Source: Plantactinospora sp. BC1
Lineage (GTDB): Bacteria > Actinomycetota > Actinomycetes > Mycobacteriales > Micromonosporaceae
Assembly (NCBI RefSeq): GCF_003030345.1
Contig: NZ_CP028158.1
Coordinates: forward strand, 5,890,001-5,954,000
Direction: 5' to 3'
Length of the DNA: 64,000 bases
Shown: one piece after another, positions 1 through 8,798 of the stretch
How positions within the stretch are numbered: position 1 is the first letter of the stretch
Layout of the letters: each line of letters starts with the position of its first letter
Position numbers and translations under genes: made by a program
The notes under the pieces: model-generated
Database searches by the model: none
Told to the model about the DNA's origin: nothing
The model's input: only the letters and a program-made list of their open reading frames with translations

Positions 1-245
1 TCGCCCAGTTCCTCCCCCCGATGCCGGTACCGCACCTGCGCGAGGCGCTCGCCGTGGCACTGCTGCTGCTCGGCGGCGCGGTGGCGGTCCGGGCGGTGGA
101 CCACTGGGCGCGTACCGAGCGGGCGATCCGGCTCGGCGACGAGCTTCCCACCTCCCGGTTCCCCGCCGTACTCGCCCTGCTGGTCGGGCTCGGCGCCGTA
201 CTCCTCGTGGTGGCGGTGCTGGTGCAGGGCGGCCGGGAGCCGTGA
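1..245 (+). CDS. YidH/DUF202-family membrane protein, 3' part
   Basis: This is the C-terminal part of a small integral membrane protein. The frame is already open at base 3 (AQFLPP precedes the first visible ATG at 21), so the true start lies left of the window. The remaining residues hold two hydrophobic helices (about HLREALAVALLLLGG and PAVLALLVGLGAVLLVV) joined by a charged loop (WARTERAIRLGDELP), the layout of YidH/DUF202 proteins, whose function is not known. Its TGA stop overlaps the GTG of the next DUF202 gene, so the two are translationally coupled. Confidence is good for the family and limited for the role. Confidence 0.75.
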   Translation, partial: AQFLPPMPVPHLREALAVALLLLGGAVAVRAVDHWARTERAIRLGDELPTSRFPAVLALLVGLGAVLLVVAVLVQGGREP

Positions 246-571
246 GCCCGGCACGGGGCGGTCCCCGGCACCCGCCACCGGGGCGGGACGCCGGGCTGGC
301 CGGCGAGCGGACCCGGCTCGCGTGGCGGCGCACCGTACTCGCGGTCGGCGTGGTGGCGGTGCTCGCCGCCCGGCTGGCCCTGTCGAACGGTACGGTCGGG
401 GCGCTGGTCACCGCGCTGGCCGGGCTGGGCTGGCTCGGCGTGCTGCTGGTGACCTTTCCGCGGATCGCCGGCCGGCGACTCCGCCCCGGTCCGGCGCTAC
501 CGGTGACCGCCCTGATCACCGCCGGTTTCGCCGTACTCGGCCTGCTGCTGGTGCTGGCGTCGGTGCACTGA
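242..571 (+). CDS. DUF202-family membrane protein
   Basis: A 109-residue membrane protein that starts with GTG at 242, inside the stop codon of the preceding YidH-like gene. After a polar N-terminus it shows GERTRLAWRRTVLAV, the arginine-rich entry typical of DUF202 proteins, then three hydrophobic helices (about residues 30-48, 53-72 and 86-107). Paired short DUF202 genes are common in actinobacteria and probably form a hetero-oligomeric membrane unit (inference). No enzymatic motif is visible and the function is unknown. Confidence 0.8.
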   Translation: MSPARGGPRHPPPGRDAGLAGERTRLAWRRTVLAVGVVAVLAARLALSNGTVGALVTALAGLGWLGVLLVTFPRIAGRRLRPGPALPVTALITAGFAVLGLLLVLASVH

Positions 572-598
572 CCCCGACCGGTACGTCATCATGGCCAG

Positions 599-1039
599 AT
601 GGTCCGCCTCTACGCGCTCCTCGCCATCGGACAGCTCATCCTGGCCGTCGTCGCTCTGATCAGCTGCCTGTCGGCCGAGGACGACGAGATCCGCGCACTC
701 CCCCGGTTCGCCTGGGTCCTGATCATCCTCTTCTTCCCGCTGGTCGGCTCGATCGCCTGGTTCGTCGCCGGCCGGCCGGCCCGCACCGAACGGCCGGCCG
801 CCGGTGGGCGTCCGGCCGGTGGGCGTCCGGCCGGTGGGCGTCCGGGCGGTGGTCGGGACCGCCGGCCGCCGCTCGCCCCGGACGACGACCCGGAGTTCCT
901 GCGTTCCCTGGACGACGAGCGGTCGAAGCGCGACCGCGAACTCTTCGACAACTGGGAGCGGGACCTCCGGCGCCGGGAGGAGGAACTGCGGCGCCGGGAC
1001 AGCGAGCCGCCCCGCGAAGAGGACAAGCCGGACGTCTGA
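599..1039 (+). CDS. PLDc_N-domain membrane protein with Gly/Arg/Pro repeat linker
   Basis: A 146-residue protein. The first 60 residues form two membrane helices separated by a short acidic loop (LSAEDDEIRALPRFAWV), the pattern of the phospholipase D nuclease N-terminal (PLDc_N) domain found alone in many actinobacterial membrane proteins. No catalytic HKD motif follows, so it is not a phospholipase. After the helices come an in-frame repeat of about GGRPA (DNA repeat at 801-845) and a charged, probably cytoplasmic tail rich in Arg and Glu. An ATG at 591 is out of frame. It lies 27 bp after the DUF202 pair and may be co-transcribed. Confidence 0.75.
   Translation: MVRLYALLAIGQLILAVVALISCLSAEDDEIRALPRFAWVLIILFFPLVGSIAWFVAGRPARTERPAAGGRPAGGRPAGGRPGGGRDRRPPLAPDDDPEFLRSLDDERSKRDRELFDNWERDLRRREEELRRRDSEPPREEDKPDV
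801..845 (+). repeat. 15-bp tandem repeat inside the PLDc_N gene
   Basis: The string ccggtgggcg recurs at 801, 816 and 831, giving three 15-bp units that encode a five-residue Gly-Gly-Arg-Pro-Ala repeat in the linker. The unit length is a multiple of three, so copy-number changes keep the frame. Confidence 0.85.
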
Positions 1040-1226
1040 CCGATCCCCCGGTCCGGCACCGCAGAACCCGCTGCCGGCGCTCGACCGCCCGATGGCGGGC
1101 AACCGACGGAGTCCGCCGTTCCGGGGACCCGTGACCCTGCCCGGCCGTAGCATGGCCGAGATCGGTGCCCACCACCCCTCGCACCGCTGATTGGCGCGGC
1201 CGCGCCCGGGGCGAAGGACGACAGGC

Positions 1227-3095
1227 ATGGCACACGGGGTGGTGACCGGGCCGGCATGGCCGGCGGACGGTTCGGCGGAGCCCGACGACCGCCGGCCCCG
1301 CCGACCGGGGTGGCTCGGGGACTCACCGACCAGGCTCGGCGTGCTGACCTTCGGGCTGGCCCAGGCGGTACTGCTGTTCTGGTGGGCCGCCCGCTATCCC
1401 GGCCTGTTCAGCCCGGACTCGCTCGACCACGTCTGGCAGGCCACCACCGGCAACTGGAACACCCACCACCCGGTCAGCTACACCGCACTGGTCTGGCTGT
1501 CGGTGCGACTCACCGGCGGAATCGGCGCGCTGACCCTGGCCCAGACCGCCGCGCTGGCCGCCGGCCTGGCATACGCGGTCACCGGGCTGCGCCGGATCGG
1601 CGGCCCGGGCTGGGCCTGGGCCAGCGCCGCGGTGGTGCTCGTCGCGCTGCCTCCGGTCGGCACCTTCACGGTCTGCGTCTGGAAGGACGTGCCGTACGTC
1701 GTCTGCCACGTCTTCCTGCTCGGCACGGTGGCCCGGCTGCTCGCCGTACGCCGGCCGGACCGCACCGGTGCCCCGGCGCAGCCGAACGGTCGCGGTCCGG
1801 CAGCCGGCGGCAACGCCTTCGGTACGGTCGTCCGGCACGCCGCCCCGGCACCGTGGGCGGCCGGACGTCCGGCCGGAGAGAGCCGGCGACCGTCCTGGGG
1901 GCTGCTCGGCGCCCTCGTCGCCGAGCTGACCCTGAGCTGCCTGTTCCGGCAGAACGGCTTCGTGGTGGCGGCGATCGTCACCGTGCTGCTGGCGCTGCTG
2001 CTGCGCGGGTTGGCGCTGCGGGTGCTGCTCGCCGGGGTGGTGGCCGCCACGGTCGCGCTGCTGACGAACTGGACCCTGCTGCCCGCCCTCGGGGTACGGG
2101 ACAGCGAGTCCATCGTGGCCTACGAGGCGTTCCTCGCCGACCTGGCGATCGGGTACGCCGAACGGCCGGCCGACTTCCCCGCCGCCGATCTGGCCCTGCT
2201 GACGAAGGTGGCGCCGCTGGCACACTGGCGCCAGTCGGCGGACTGCTACACCGTCGACTCCACGGTCTACCACCCCGACTTCGACCGCCGGGCCGCCGCG
2301 GCGCACCACGACGAACTGCTGTCGGCCTGGTGGCGGCTGGTACGCCGTTCGCCGGAGACGGTGCTCGCCGCCCGGACGTGTCGGGGTTCCATCGCCTGGC
2401 GCCCCACCCCGGCCGGCGGGTTGCGGGCCAACCCGACCGCCTGGGCGCTGCCGATCTATCTCGAACGGGATCCGAGGTTCCAGCGGCCGGAGGTGCTGGC
2501 CGTCGCGTACAGCCGGCCGCTCGGCGAGCCGGTCAGCGAGGCGGCGGACGTGCTCGCCAGCCGGGTCGGCCAGCCCGAGTGGCTGCTGTGGCGCGGTGCC
2601 ACCTGGGCCTACCTGGCGTACCTGACGGTCGGGCTGCTGGCCTGGCGCCGACGGGACCGCGCGTTGCTGGCCCTGGCCACGCTGAGCCTCGGCAACCAGC
2701 TCTCGGTACTGGTCGTCAACAACGCGCAGGCCGCCCGCTACATGGCCGCACCGTTCGTCCTCGGCGTACTGCTGCTGCCGCTGCTCGCGGCCCGCGACCC
2801 CGACGCGGCCGGGCCGGGCGGGCGGGACGCGCACCGGGCCTGGTGGAGCGGCGGGTCGGGCCGGGCCGGCGCGGAGCCGCCGCTGCGGGTCACCGACCTG
2901 ACCGTGGTCGCCGGGCCCGGCATCCCCGCACCGACCGAACAGCTCGACCCGGCACACGCCGGCTCGGGCCGATCGCCGACGACCGACGCGACCCAGCCGG
3001 CACACCAGGTCGAGGCGGCGGACGAGTCCGAGTTCCGGGCTCCGCCGATCGGCCCGGCCGAGTGGTGGACCGACCCCGCCGACCGGTCCCGCTGA
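1227..3095 (+). CDS. Large multi-pass membrane protein (DUF6020/glycosyltransferase-39-like)
   Basis: A protein of about 622 residues with roughly ten hydrophobic segments. The ATG at 1227 is preferred over an in-frame TTG at 1191 because AAGGACGACAGG precedes it. Near the N-terminus it has RYPGLFSPDSLDHVWQATTG, a luminal loop resembling DUF6020 proteins and the acidic loop of GT39/GT83 lipid-sugar transferases, followed by NTHHPVSYT and later WKDVPY. The last 110 residues are hydrophilic and rich in Pro, Gly and Asp, with no recognisable domain. A role in cell-envelope polymer synthesis is plausible from the fold but not shown. It is followed by the convergent thiamine-enzyme gene. Confidence 0.65.
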   Translation: MAHGVVTGPAWPADGSAEPDDRRPRRPGWLGDSPTRLGVLTFGLAQAVLLFWWAARYPGLFSPDSLDHVWQATTGNWNTHHPVSYTALVWLSVRLTGGIGALTLAQTAALAAGLAYAVTGLRRIGGPGWAWASAAVVLVALPPVGTFTVCVWKDVPYVVCHVFLLGTVARLLAVRRPDRTGAPAQPNGRGPAAGGNAFGTVVRHAAPAPWAAGRPAGESRRPSWGLLGALVAELTLSCLFRQNGFVVAAIVTVLLALLLRGLALRVLLAGVVAATVALLTNWTLLPALGVRDSESIVAYEAFLADLAIGYAERPADFPAADLALLTKVAPLAHWRQSADCYTVDSTVYHPDFDRRAAAAHHDELLSAWWRLVRRSPETVLAARTCRGSIAWRPTPAGGLRANPTAWALPIYLERDPRFQRPEVLAVAYSRPLGEPVSEAADVLASRVGQPEWLLWRGATWAYLAYLTVGLLAWRRRDRALLALATLSLGNQLSVLVVNNAQAARYMAAPFVLGVLLLPLLAARDPDAAGPGGRDAHRAWWSGGSGRAGAEPPLRVTDLTVVAGPGIPAPTEQLDPAHAGSGRSPTTDATQPAHQVEAADESEFRAPPIGPAEWWTDPADRSR

Positions 3096-3155
3096 CCCGC
3101 CGATCCCGTCACGGTCAGGCCCGGCAGGCGGGCGGCCGGGACTGGCCGGGCAGGG

Positions 3156-4778
3156 TCAGGCGAGGTTGGAGGAGCGTGGGTAGGCGTCGGCCGGGTCGGT
3201 CAGCACGTTGACCAGGTACGGCACGCCGGCGTCGAAGGCCCGCTCCAGCGCCGGCCCCAGGTCGGCCGCCTTCGCCACCGTCTCGCCCGCACCGCCGAGC
3301 GCGGTCACCACCTGGTCGTACCGCAGCTCGGGCTGGAGGTCGGCGGCGACGTCGTAGCCGTACATGCCGCGCATCGGGTGCTTCTCCAGGCCCCAGATGC
3401 CGTTGTTGCCGACCACGATCACCACGGGCAGCTTCTGCCGGACCAGCGACTCGACGTCCATCAGCGAGAAGCCGGCCGCACCGTCGCCCATCAGTACGCA
3501 GATCTGCCGGTCCGGGTGGCTGACCCTGGCCCCCATCGCGTAGCCCATGCCGGTGCCGAGGCAGCCGTACGGGCCGGGGTCGAGCCAGGTGCCGGGCTGG
3601 GCCGGCTCCAGGTAGCGGCCGGCGTACGAGACGAAGTCGCCGCCGTCGCCGATGGTGACCGCGTCCGGGGCGAGTACCCGGCGCAGCTCGCCGTAGACCC
3701 GGGCCGGCTTGATCGGGTCGGTCTCGGCCGCCATCGCCGCCGCGTCCCTGGCCCGGGCGGCCTCCTCGGCGGTACGCAGCCCGTCGATCCACGACTCGTG
3801 GTCGGCCCGGTCACCGGGGTGCTCGGCGAAGGCGGTCAGGATCAGCCGCAGGTCGCCGGCCGGGCTGACGGTCGGCTCGACGTGTTGCGCCCGCTGGCTC
3901 GGCGCGTCGACCACGTGCACCACCGTGGCGTCGCCGAAGTCGCCGAAGCCGAGCCGGAAGTCCAGCGGGGTGCCGACCACCACGACCAGGTCGGCGCCGC
4001 CGAGCGCGGCCCGGCGGGCCTTGGCGAAGCTGAGCGGATGGCCGGGCGGCAGGGCGCCCCGGCCCATCCCGTTGGTGAAGACGGGTACCCGGAGCGCCTC
4101 GGCGGCGGCCCGCAGCGCCTCGACGGCGTCCCCGGCGTACACGTCGGAGCCGGCGATGATCACCGGCCGCTCGGCCTCGGCGATCAACCGGGCGGCCTTC
4201 GCCACCTCCTCCGGGTCCGGCTCGACGGGCGCGATCGCCGGCCCGGCCGGCACCGCCACGTCACCGGTGGAGAAGATCACCTCCAGCGGCAGGTCCAGGA
4301 AGACCGGCCCCCGGTGCGGGGTCAGCGCGGTGGTCAGCGCCTCGGCGACCGCACCCGGTACGTCGTCGGTCGACCAGACCGTGCCGGCGTGCTTGGTCAC
4401 CGGGGCGACCAGCGGGACGTGGTCGATCTCCTGGAGGCTGCCCGAACCCCAGCGGAAGGCCGGCGCCCTGCCGCCGAGCACCAGCACCGGGGAGGCGTTG
4501 AAGAAGGCACTGGTCAGCCCCGAGATCCCGTTGGTGACGCCGGGGCCGGCGGTGAGCACGGCCAGTCCCGGCCGGCGCTGCAACTTGGCGACCGCCTCGG
4601 CGGCGAAGACGGCCGACTGCTCGTGCCGGACGTCGTAGATCGGAAAGCCGGTACGGTGCGCCGCGTCGTACAGCGGGAAGACGTGGCCGCCGGAGAGGGT
4701 GAACATCTCCCGCACGCCGTACGCCCGCAGGGCCGCGAGGGCCAGGTCGCCGCCGTGTCCTTCGATCCGATCCGTCAT
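3156..4778 (-). CDS. ilvG: Acetolactate-synthase-like thiamine diphosphate enzyme
   Basis: A 540-residue protein with the three-domain layout of the ThDP-dependent carboligase/decarboxylase family. The N-terminal domain carries the cofactor-activating glutamate in VRHEQSAVFAAEAVAK (about residue 53). The C-terminal domain has the ThDP/Mg motif GDGAAGFSLMDVESL ending in VVGNN. The ATG at 4778 is preceded by AGGAGCGGCG. It most resembles actinobacterial IlvG-type large-subunit paralogues, which could make acetolactate, but no regulatory IlvN subunit is adjacent. The substrate could be another 2-keto acid; an oxalyl-CoA decarboxylase is a less likely alternative. It lies 129 bp downstream of the enoyl-CoA hydratase on the same strand. 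Confidence 0.75.
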   Translation of the reverse strand: MTDRIEGHGGDLALAALRAYGVREMFTLSGGHVFPLYDAAHRTGFPIYDVRHEQSAVFAAEAVAKLQRRPGLAVLTAGPGVTNGISGLTSAFFNASPVLVLGGRAPAFRWGSGSLQEIDHVPLVAPVTKHAGTVWSTDDVPGAVAEALTTALTPHRGPVFLDLPLEVIFSTGDVAVPAGPAIAPVEPDPEEVAKAARLIAEAERPVIIAGSDVYAGDAVEALRAAAEALRVPVFTNGMGRGALPPGHPLSFAKARRAALGGADLVVVVGTPLDFRLGFGDFGDATVVHVVDAPSQRAQHVEPTVSPAGDLRLILTAFAEHPGDRADHESWIDGLRTAEEAARARDAAAMAAETDPIKPARVYGELRRVLAPDAVTIGDGGDFVSYAGRYLEPAQPGTWLDPGPYGCLGTGMGYAMGARVSHPDRQICVLMGDGAAGFSLMDVESLVRQKLPVVIVVGNNGIWGLEKHPMRGMYGYDVAADLQPELRYDQVVTALGGAGETVAKAADLGPALERAFDAGVPYLVNVLTDPADAYPRSSNLA

Positions 4779-4907
4779 CGCCGCTCCTGTCGTCCGCCGT
4801 GCTCGTCGTCCGCCGTGCCCGCCGCCCGTCCGGCCGGGGTTCCTGCGAGGTTACCGGTCGGTTGGAAAGAACGTGAGAGACACTCGCCTATCCGCCCGGC
4901 CGGGGGG

Positions 4908-5681
4908 TCACCGGCCGGTGAAGTCGGGGCGGCGCTTCTCGACGAAGGCGGCCATCCCCTCCCGGCGGTCGTCGGTGGCGAAGAGCGCGGCGAAGAGCTG
5001 ACTCTCCCAGGCCAGCGCGGAGGCGAGATCCATCTCCAGTCCGCCGTCCACCGCCTGCTTGGCCGCCCGCAGCGCCTGGGCCGGACCGGTCAGGTACGGC
5101 CGGACCAGCGCCACCGCCTCGGCGTAGACCCGATCGGCCGGGGCCACCCGGTCGGCGAGGCCGATCCGGAGCGCCTCGGTGGCGTCGACCATCCGACCGG
5201 ACATGATCAGATCCTTGGCCCGGGCCGGGCCGACCAGCCGGGCCAGCCGCTGCGTGCCGCCCGCACCGGGGATGATGCCGAGCTTGATCTCCGGCTGACC
5301 GAGCTTCGCGTCGTCGGCGACCACCCGCCAGTCACAGGCCAGCGCGAGTTCGCAGCCGCCGCCGAGGGCGTACCCGGTGATCGCCGCGACCACCGGCTTC
5401 GGGATCCGGGCCAGTGCGCCGAGCGCGCTGGAGAGGTCGGCGGCCCGCTCCGCCATGTCGACGTACGACATGTCGGCCATCTCCTTGATGTCCGCGCCGG
5501 CCGCGAAGACCTTCTCCCCGCCGTACACGATGACCGCGCGGACGTCCGGATCGGCGGAGACCGCGGTGGCGGCGGCGCGCAACTCCTCCTGCACCTGCGT
5601 GTTCAGCGCGTTCATCGGCGGGCGGTCCAACCGGATCGTGCCGATGCCCTCGTTGATGTCCACCCGGACCAAGTCGCCCAC
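4908..5681 (-). CDS. Enoyl-CoA hydratase/isomerase (crotonase)
   Basis: A crotonase-fold protein of about 257 residues. The GTG at 5681 is chosen because GGAGGTGGGCT ends directly before it; an in-frame ATG at 5714 would add eleven unconserved residues. The oxyanion-hole segments are visible (FAAGADIKEM and GYALGGGCELALACDW), and both catalytic glutamates of a true hydratase appear to be present (GGCELA and QPEIKLGIIPGAGGTQR). It should hydrate a trans-2-enoyl-CoA in fatty or branched acid breakdown. The substrate range cannot be read from sequence. It stands alone, with a thiamine enzyme gene downstream. Confidence 0.88.
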   Translation of the reverse strand: MGDLVRVDINEGIGTIRLDRPPMNALNTQVQEELRAAATAVSADPDVRAVIVYGGEKVFAAGADIKEMADMSYVDMAERAADLSSALGALARIPKPVVAAITGYALGGGCELALACDWRVVADDAKLGQPEIKLGIIPGAGGTQRLARLVGPARAKDLIMSGRMVDATEALRIGLADRVAPADRVYAEAVALVRPYLTGPAQALRAAKQAVDGGLEMDLASALAWESQLFAALFATDDRREGMAAFVEKRRPDFTGR

Positions 5682-5825
5682 AGCCCACCTCCACGTCGAA
5701 ATCGCGAGGCTCACCCTAACGGGCGTTCGGCCAGCCCCCGCAGGTCGGTGTGGATTCGGGGCGGCACCTGCTGGGTAACGCTTCCGGATACGCTGAGCAC
5801 GTCGGACTCACCGAGCGGAACGGCA

Positions 5826-6305
5826 ATGACCACCTACTACGACGACCGCACCATACGGATCACCTCCGAGGCGATCCGCGTCGACGGCCGGGCCTATCCG
5901 CTGGCCGAGGTGGCCCGGGTCTGGCACGTCCGGGGCGCCCGCTCCTGGGGCACCCTCGCCGGCCGGGGCGCGCTGCTGGCCGGACTCGTCGGCCCGCTGG
6001 TCGCCGCCGCCATCGGCATCGTGATCGCGGTACGCCTGCACACCTCGCTCACCGCCACCATCGCGATCGTCGGCGGTTCCGTCCTGGTGGGGCTGGCCGC
6101 CGCTCCGGTCGCCGACTTCCTGCTGGAGCACGTCGACCGCAGCTACGCCCGGGGCGCGCACCGGCTGGAGATCTGGGCACAGTGGCGCGGGCTGCCGGTC
6201 CGGTTGCTCAGCACCGGCGACGCGCTGCGGTTCGGCCAGGTCTACCGGGCCCTGGAGCGGGCCGTCGAACAGGCCGCGACCGCCACTCCGAGCCGCAACC
6301 GCTGA
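5826..6305 (+). CDS. DUF6232-family membrane protein (copy 1)
   Basis: A 159-residue protein starting at the ATG at 5826 (TTYYDDRTIRITSEAIRVDG). The N-terminal 45 residues form a small beta-rich module, two transmembrane helices follow (about residues 52-75 and 80-100), and the C-terminus is a cytoplasmic tail ending in LRFGQVYRALERAVEQ. This is the actinobacterial DUF6232 layout; the role is unknown. A clear paralogue with the same order of elements lies at 10797-11279. The Shine-Dalgarno is weak. It is followed after 75 bp by the Rpn-like gene. Confidence 0.75.
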   Translation: MTTYYDDRTIRITSEAIRVDGRAYPLAEVARVWHVRGARSWGTLAGRGALLAGLVGPLVAAAIGIVIAVRLHTSLTATIAIVGGSVLVGLAAAPVADFLLEHVDRSYARGAHRLEIWAQWRGLPVRLLSTGDALRFGQVYRALERAVEQAATATPSRNR

Positions 6306-6380
6306 CCGGCGGAAGCGCTCCGACGCCCGCCCGCGTCGCCATCACCGCAGGTGTCGTACCGCTCTCCTAACGTACCCGCC

Positions 6381-7259
6381 ATGCCGAGTGCCGAGCACGA
6401 GTCCCCGGTCGCCCTGGCCAGGCTCGACCCGAGCCTGGTGGCCTGGCTGCTGACGCACGTGTTCGACGTGAAGGTTCCGGACTACCACCACGCCCGTCCG
6501 CACGCCACCGACGTACGGGTACTGGTCCCGCGCACCTATCACGCGGACAGCATGCTGCTCTTCTGCGATCCGGCCGACCGGCCACTGCTGGCGGCCGTAC
6601 TGGAGATCCAACGTCGCTGGGACGCCACGAAGCGACGCACCTGGAAGCTCTACGTGGCCCAACTCGAAGCCGAGTTGGATGTCGATACGGCGTTGCTGGT
6701 CTACTGCCCGGACCTCCGGACCGCCCGCCGCTACCGGGGGCTGTTCGAGTTCGACGGGTTGAGCCTGTCGCTGCGACCGCTCATCTTCACCCCGAACGAC
6801 GTGCCGCTGGTCGTGGACGTGGACCTGGCCCGAACCAACCCGGCGCTGGCCGTCCTCTCGGCCATCTGTCACGGCCAGAACGCCCAGGTGGAAGCCACCT
6901 TTCCGGCGCTGATGGCGGCGCTTCGCTCGGTCGGTCCGAAAACGGCAATCTTGTATTATGACGTCGTACTGGCCGGACTGCCGGCGGCGGTCCGGACTCG
7001 TTGGGAGGCCTTCATGACCACCATGGCGGACTACGAATTTCGCAGCGATCTGCTGCGTGAGCTTGCCGCCCGATACGAAAAGCAGGGCGAGGCCCGAGGG
7101 GAGGCCCGGGCGATCCTGACCGTGCTCGACGGGCGTGGCGTCGCCGTCCCCGACGAGGCCCGCGCCAAGATCCTCGGCTGCACCGACCTGGCCCAGCTCG
7201 ACAGCTGGCTCCGCCGCGCCGTCAACGCCAGCACGGTCGACGACGTCCTCGGCGGGTAG
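6381..7259 (+). CDS. Rpn/PD-(D/E)XK nuclease-family protein
   Basis: A 292-residue protein (ATG at 6381). The first half looks like the Rpn/PDDEXK_2 fold: an aspartate in YHADSMLLF, then VLEIQRRWDATKR with the E-x-Q pair of this nuclease branch, then a strand TALLVYCPD. The C-terminal part (EKQGEARGEARAILTVL) is the amphipathic helical tail usual in these proteins. E. coli Rpn proteins are DNA endonucleases that promote RecA-independent recombination. Despite old 'transposase-like' names there are no inverted repeats or target-site duplications here, so this is not an insertion sequence. Many actinomycetes carry several such genes. Confidence 0.65.
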   Translation: MPSAEHESPVALARLDPSLVAWLLTHVFDVKVPDYHHARPHATDVRVLVPRTYHADSMLLFCDPADRPLLAAVLEIQRRWDATKRRTWKLYVAQLEAELDVDTALLVYCPDLRTARRYRGLFEFDGLSLSLRPLIFTPNDVPLVVDVDLARTNPALAVLSAICHGQNAQVEATFPALMAALRSVGPKTAILYYDVVLAGLPAAVRTRWEAFMTTMADYEFRSDLLRELAARYEKQGEARGEARAILTVLDGRGVAVPDEARAKILGCTDLAQLDSWLRRAVNASTVDDVLGG

Positions 7260-7266
7260 GGCGGCG

Positions 7267-7298
7267 GCGACCGGCGACGACAGCTCGCCGGTCGCTTT
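7267..7298 (+). terminator. Probable intrinsic terminator
   Basis: An 11-bp perfect stem (GCGACCGGCGA pairing with TCGCCGGTCGC), a 7-nt loop and a short T run begins seven bases after the stop of the Rpn-like gene. It separates that gene from the sugar ABC importer. Confidence 0.7.
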
Positions 7299-7450
7299 CG
7301 GGTTCCGCGCGCCGGTCGATCGGGCATCAATTGATCTAAGTCCTTGACCCTCCTCCGCCAACCCTCCTACTGTTGCCGGCAGGTTTCGTGCGCGGATCGG
7401 CTGCTGCGAATCGGTGGTCGATCCCACCCGCAGCGGCGCGAGGAGACACG

Positions 7451-8785
7451 ATGGCGACTTTCCCGTCCGGCCCGTCCGTTCCGCCCGCGACCTCCCGCCC
7501 CGCGTCCGGCCCCGCACCGGGCATGCTCGACCGGCGGCGTCTGCTCGGCGGCGTCGCCGTCACGGCCGGTGCCCTGGCCCTGCCGGCGGGGCTGGCCGGC
7601 TGCGAGAAGCCGACCGAGGGCGGCAGCGGCGGCGGGACGGTGACCTTCGGCTCGAACTACTCGGACGAGGTGCCGAAGAAGGCGATCGCCGAGGTGCTCG
7701 CCGGCTCAGGTCTCGACGTGAAGATCAACACCGTCGACCACAACACCTTCCAGGAGAACATCACCCGCTACCTCCAGGCGACTCCGGACGACGTCTTCAC
7801 CTGGTTCTCCGGCTTCCGGATGCAGTATTTCGCCGCGCAGGGGCTGGCCACCGACATCTCCGACATCTGGCAGTCGGTCGGCGGCGACTTCTCGGCCGCG
7901 ATGAAGCAGGCCTCCACCGGTACCGACGGCAAGCAGTACTTCGTGCCGTTCTACTACTACCCGTGGGCGATGTTCTATCGGAAGAGCGTCTTCCAGGAGC
8001 GGGGCTACCAGGTCCCGAAGACCTGGGACGACCTCAAGGCGCTCGCCGCGAAGATGCGCTCGGACGGGCTGATCCCGATCGCGATGGCCGACAAGGACGG
8101 CTGGCCCGCGATGGGCACCTTCGACTACATCAACATGCGCAGCAACGGGTACGACTTCCACGTCAACCTGATGGCCGGCAAGGAGTCCTGGGAGGACAGT
8201 CGGGTCAAGCAGGTCTTCACGCTCTGGCGGGAGCTGCTGCCGTACTGCCAGCCGGGGGCGAACGGGCGCACCTGGCAGGAGGCGGCGCAGTCGCTGGGCC
8301 AGAAGCAGACCGGGATGTACCTGCTCGGCATGTTCGTCGGCCAGCAGTTCCAGGGCGAGGTCGCCGCCGACATGGACTTCTTCCCGTTCCCGCAGATCGT
8401 CGAGGCGCACGGGCAGGACGCGGTCGAGGCGCCGATCGACGGCTTCATGATCTCCAGCAAGGTGAAGAACGTCGACGGAGCGAAGGAGCTGCTCCGCTAT
8501 CTGGCCAGCGCCAAGGCGCAGAACGCGTACCTGAAGAGCGACCCGAACAACGTCGCCACGCACAACGGCGCCGACACCAGCGGGTACAGCGCGTTGCAGA
8601 AGAAGGCGGTCGAGCTGGTCAGCGGGGCGAAGCAGATCTCCCAGTTCCTCGACCGGGACACCCGGCCGGACTTCGCCTCCACGGTGATGATTCCCTCGTT
8701 GCAGAGCTTCCTGAACGCCCCGAACGACATCGACGGGCTGTGTAGGCGGATCGAGTCGCAGAAGAAGACCATCTTCGCCTCCTGA
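7451..8785 (+). CDS. Sugar ABC importer, substrate-binding lipoprotein (Tat type)
   Basis: A 444-residue extracytoplasmic solute-binding protein of the carbohydrate (CUT1) class. The ATG at 7451 follows GCGAGGAGACACG. The leader has a twin-arginine stretch (LDRRRLLGG), a hydrophobic core and a lipobox LAGC, so export by Tat and lipid anchoring are likely. The mature part has family-1 features (TFGSNYSDEVPKKAIAEVL, and FYYYPWAMFYRKSVF in the hinge region). It begins a three-gene importer operon with two permeases directly downstream. No ATPase gene is nearby; as in other actinomycetes, a shared MsiK-type ATPase encoded elsewhere could energise it (inference). The sugar is unknown. Confidence 0.9.
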   Translation: MATFPSGPSVPPATSRPASGPAPGMLDRRRLLGGVAVTAGALALPAGLAGCEKPTEGGSGGGTVTFGSNYSDEVPKKAIAEVLAGSGLDVKINTVDHNTFQENITRYLQATPDDVFTWFSGFRMQYFAAQGLATDISDIWQSVGGDFSAAMKQASTGTDGKQYFVPFYYYPWAMFYRKSVFQERGYQVPKTWDDLKALAAKMRSDGLIPIAMADKDGWPAMGTFDYINMRSNGYDFHVNLMAGKESWEDSRVKQVFTLWRELLPYCQPGANGRTWQEAAQSLGQKQTGMYLLGMFVGQQFQGEVAADMDFFPFPQIVEAHGQDAVEAPIDGFMISSKVKNVDGAKELLRYLASAKAQNAYLKSDPNNVATHNGADTSGYSALQKKAVELVSGAKQISQFLDRDTRPDFASTVMIPSLQSFLNAPNDIDGLCRRIESQKKTIFAS

Positions 8786-8798
8786 GCGGCGGTCGCCG

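Noticed and set aside
3156-4778. Oxalyl-CoA decarboxylase
   Set aside because: The CoA-transferase at 12210 made this tempting, but the genes are 7 kb apart and the overall pattern fits IlvG-type acetolactate synthase better.
3378-6305. A 975-codon open frame on the plus strand
   Set aside because: It is antisense to the thiamine enzyme and crotonase genes and only its last 159 codons, from 5826, are a real gene. The rest is a codon-bias shadow rich in Arg, Gly and Asp without motifs.
6381-7259. Insertion sequence or transposase
   Set aside because: The protein is Rpn-like, but there are no terminal inverted repeats or target duplications, so no mobile element is called.
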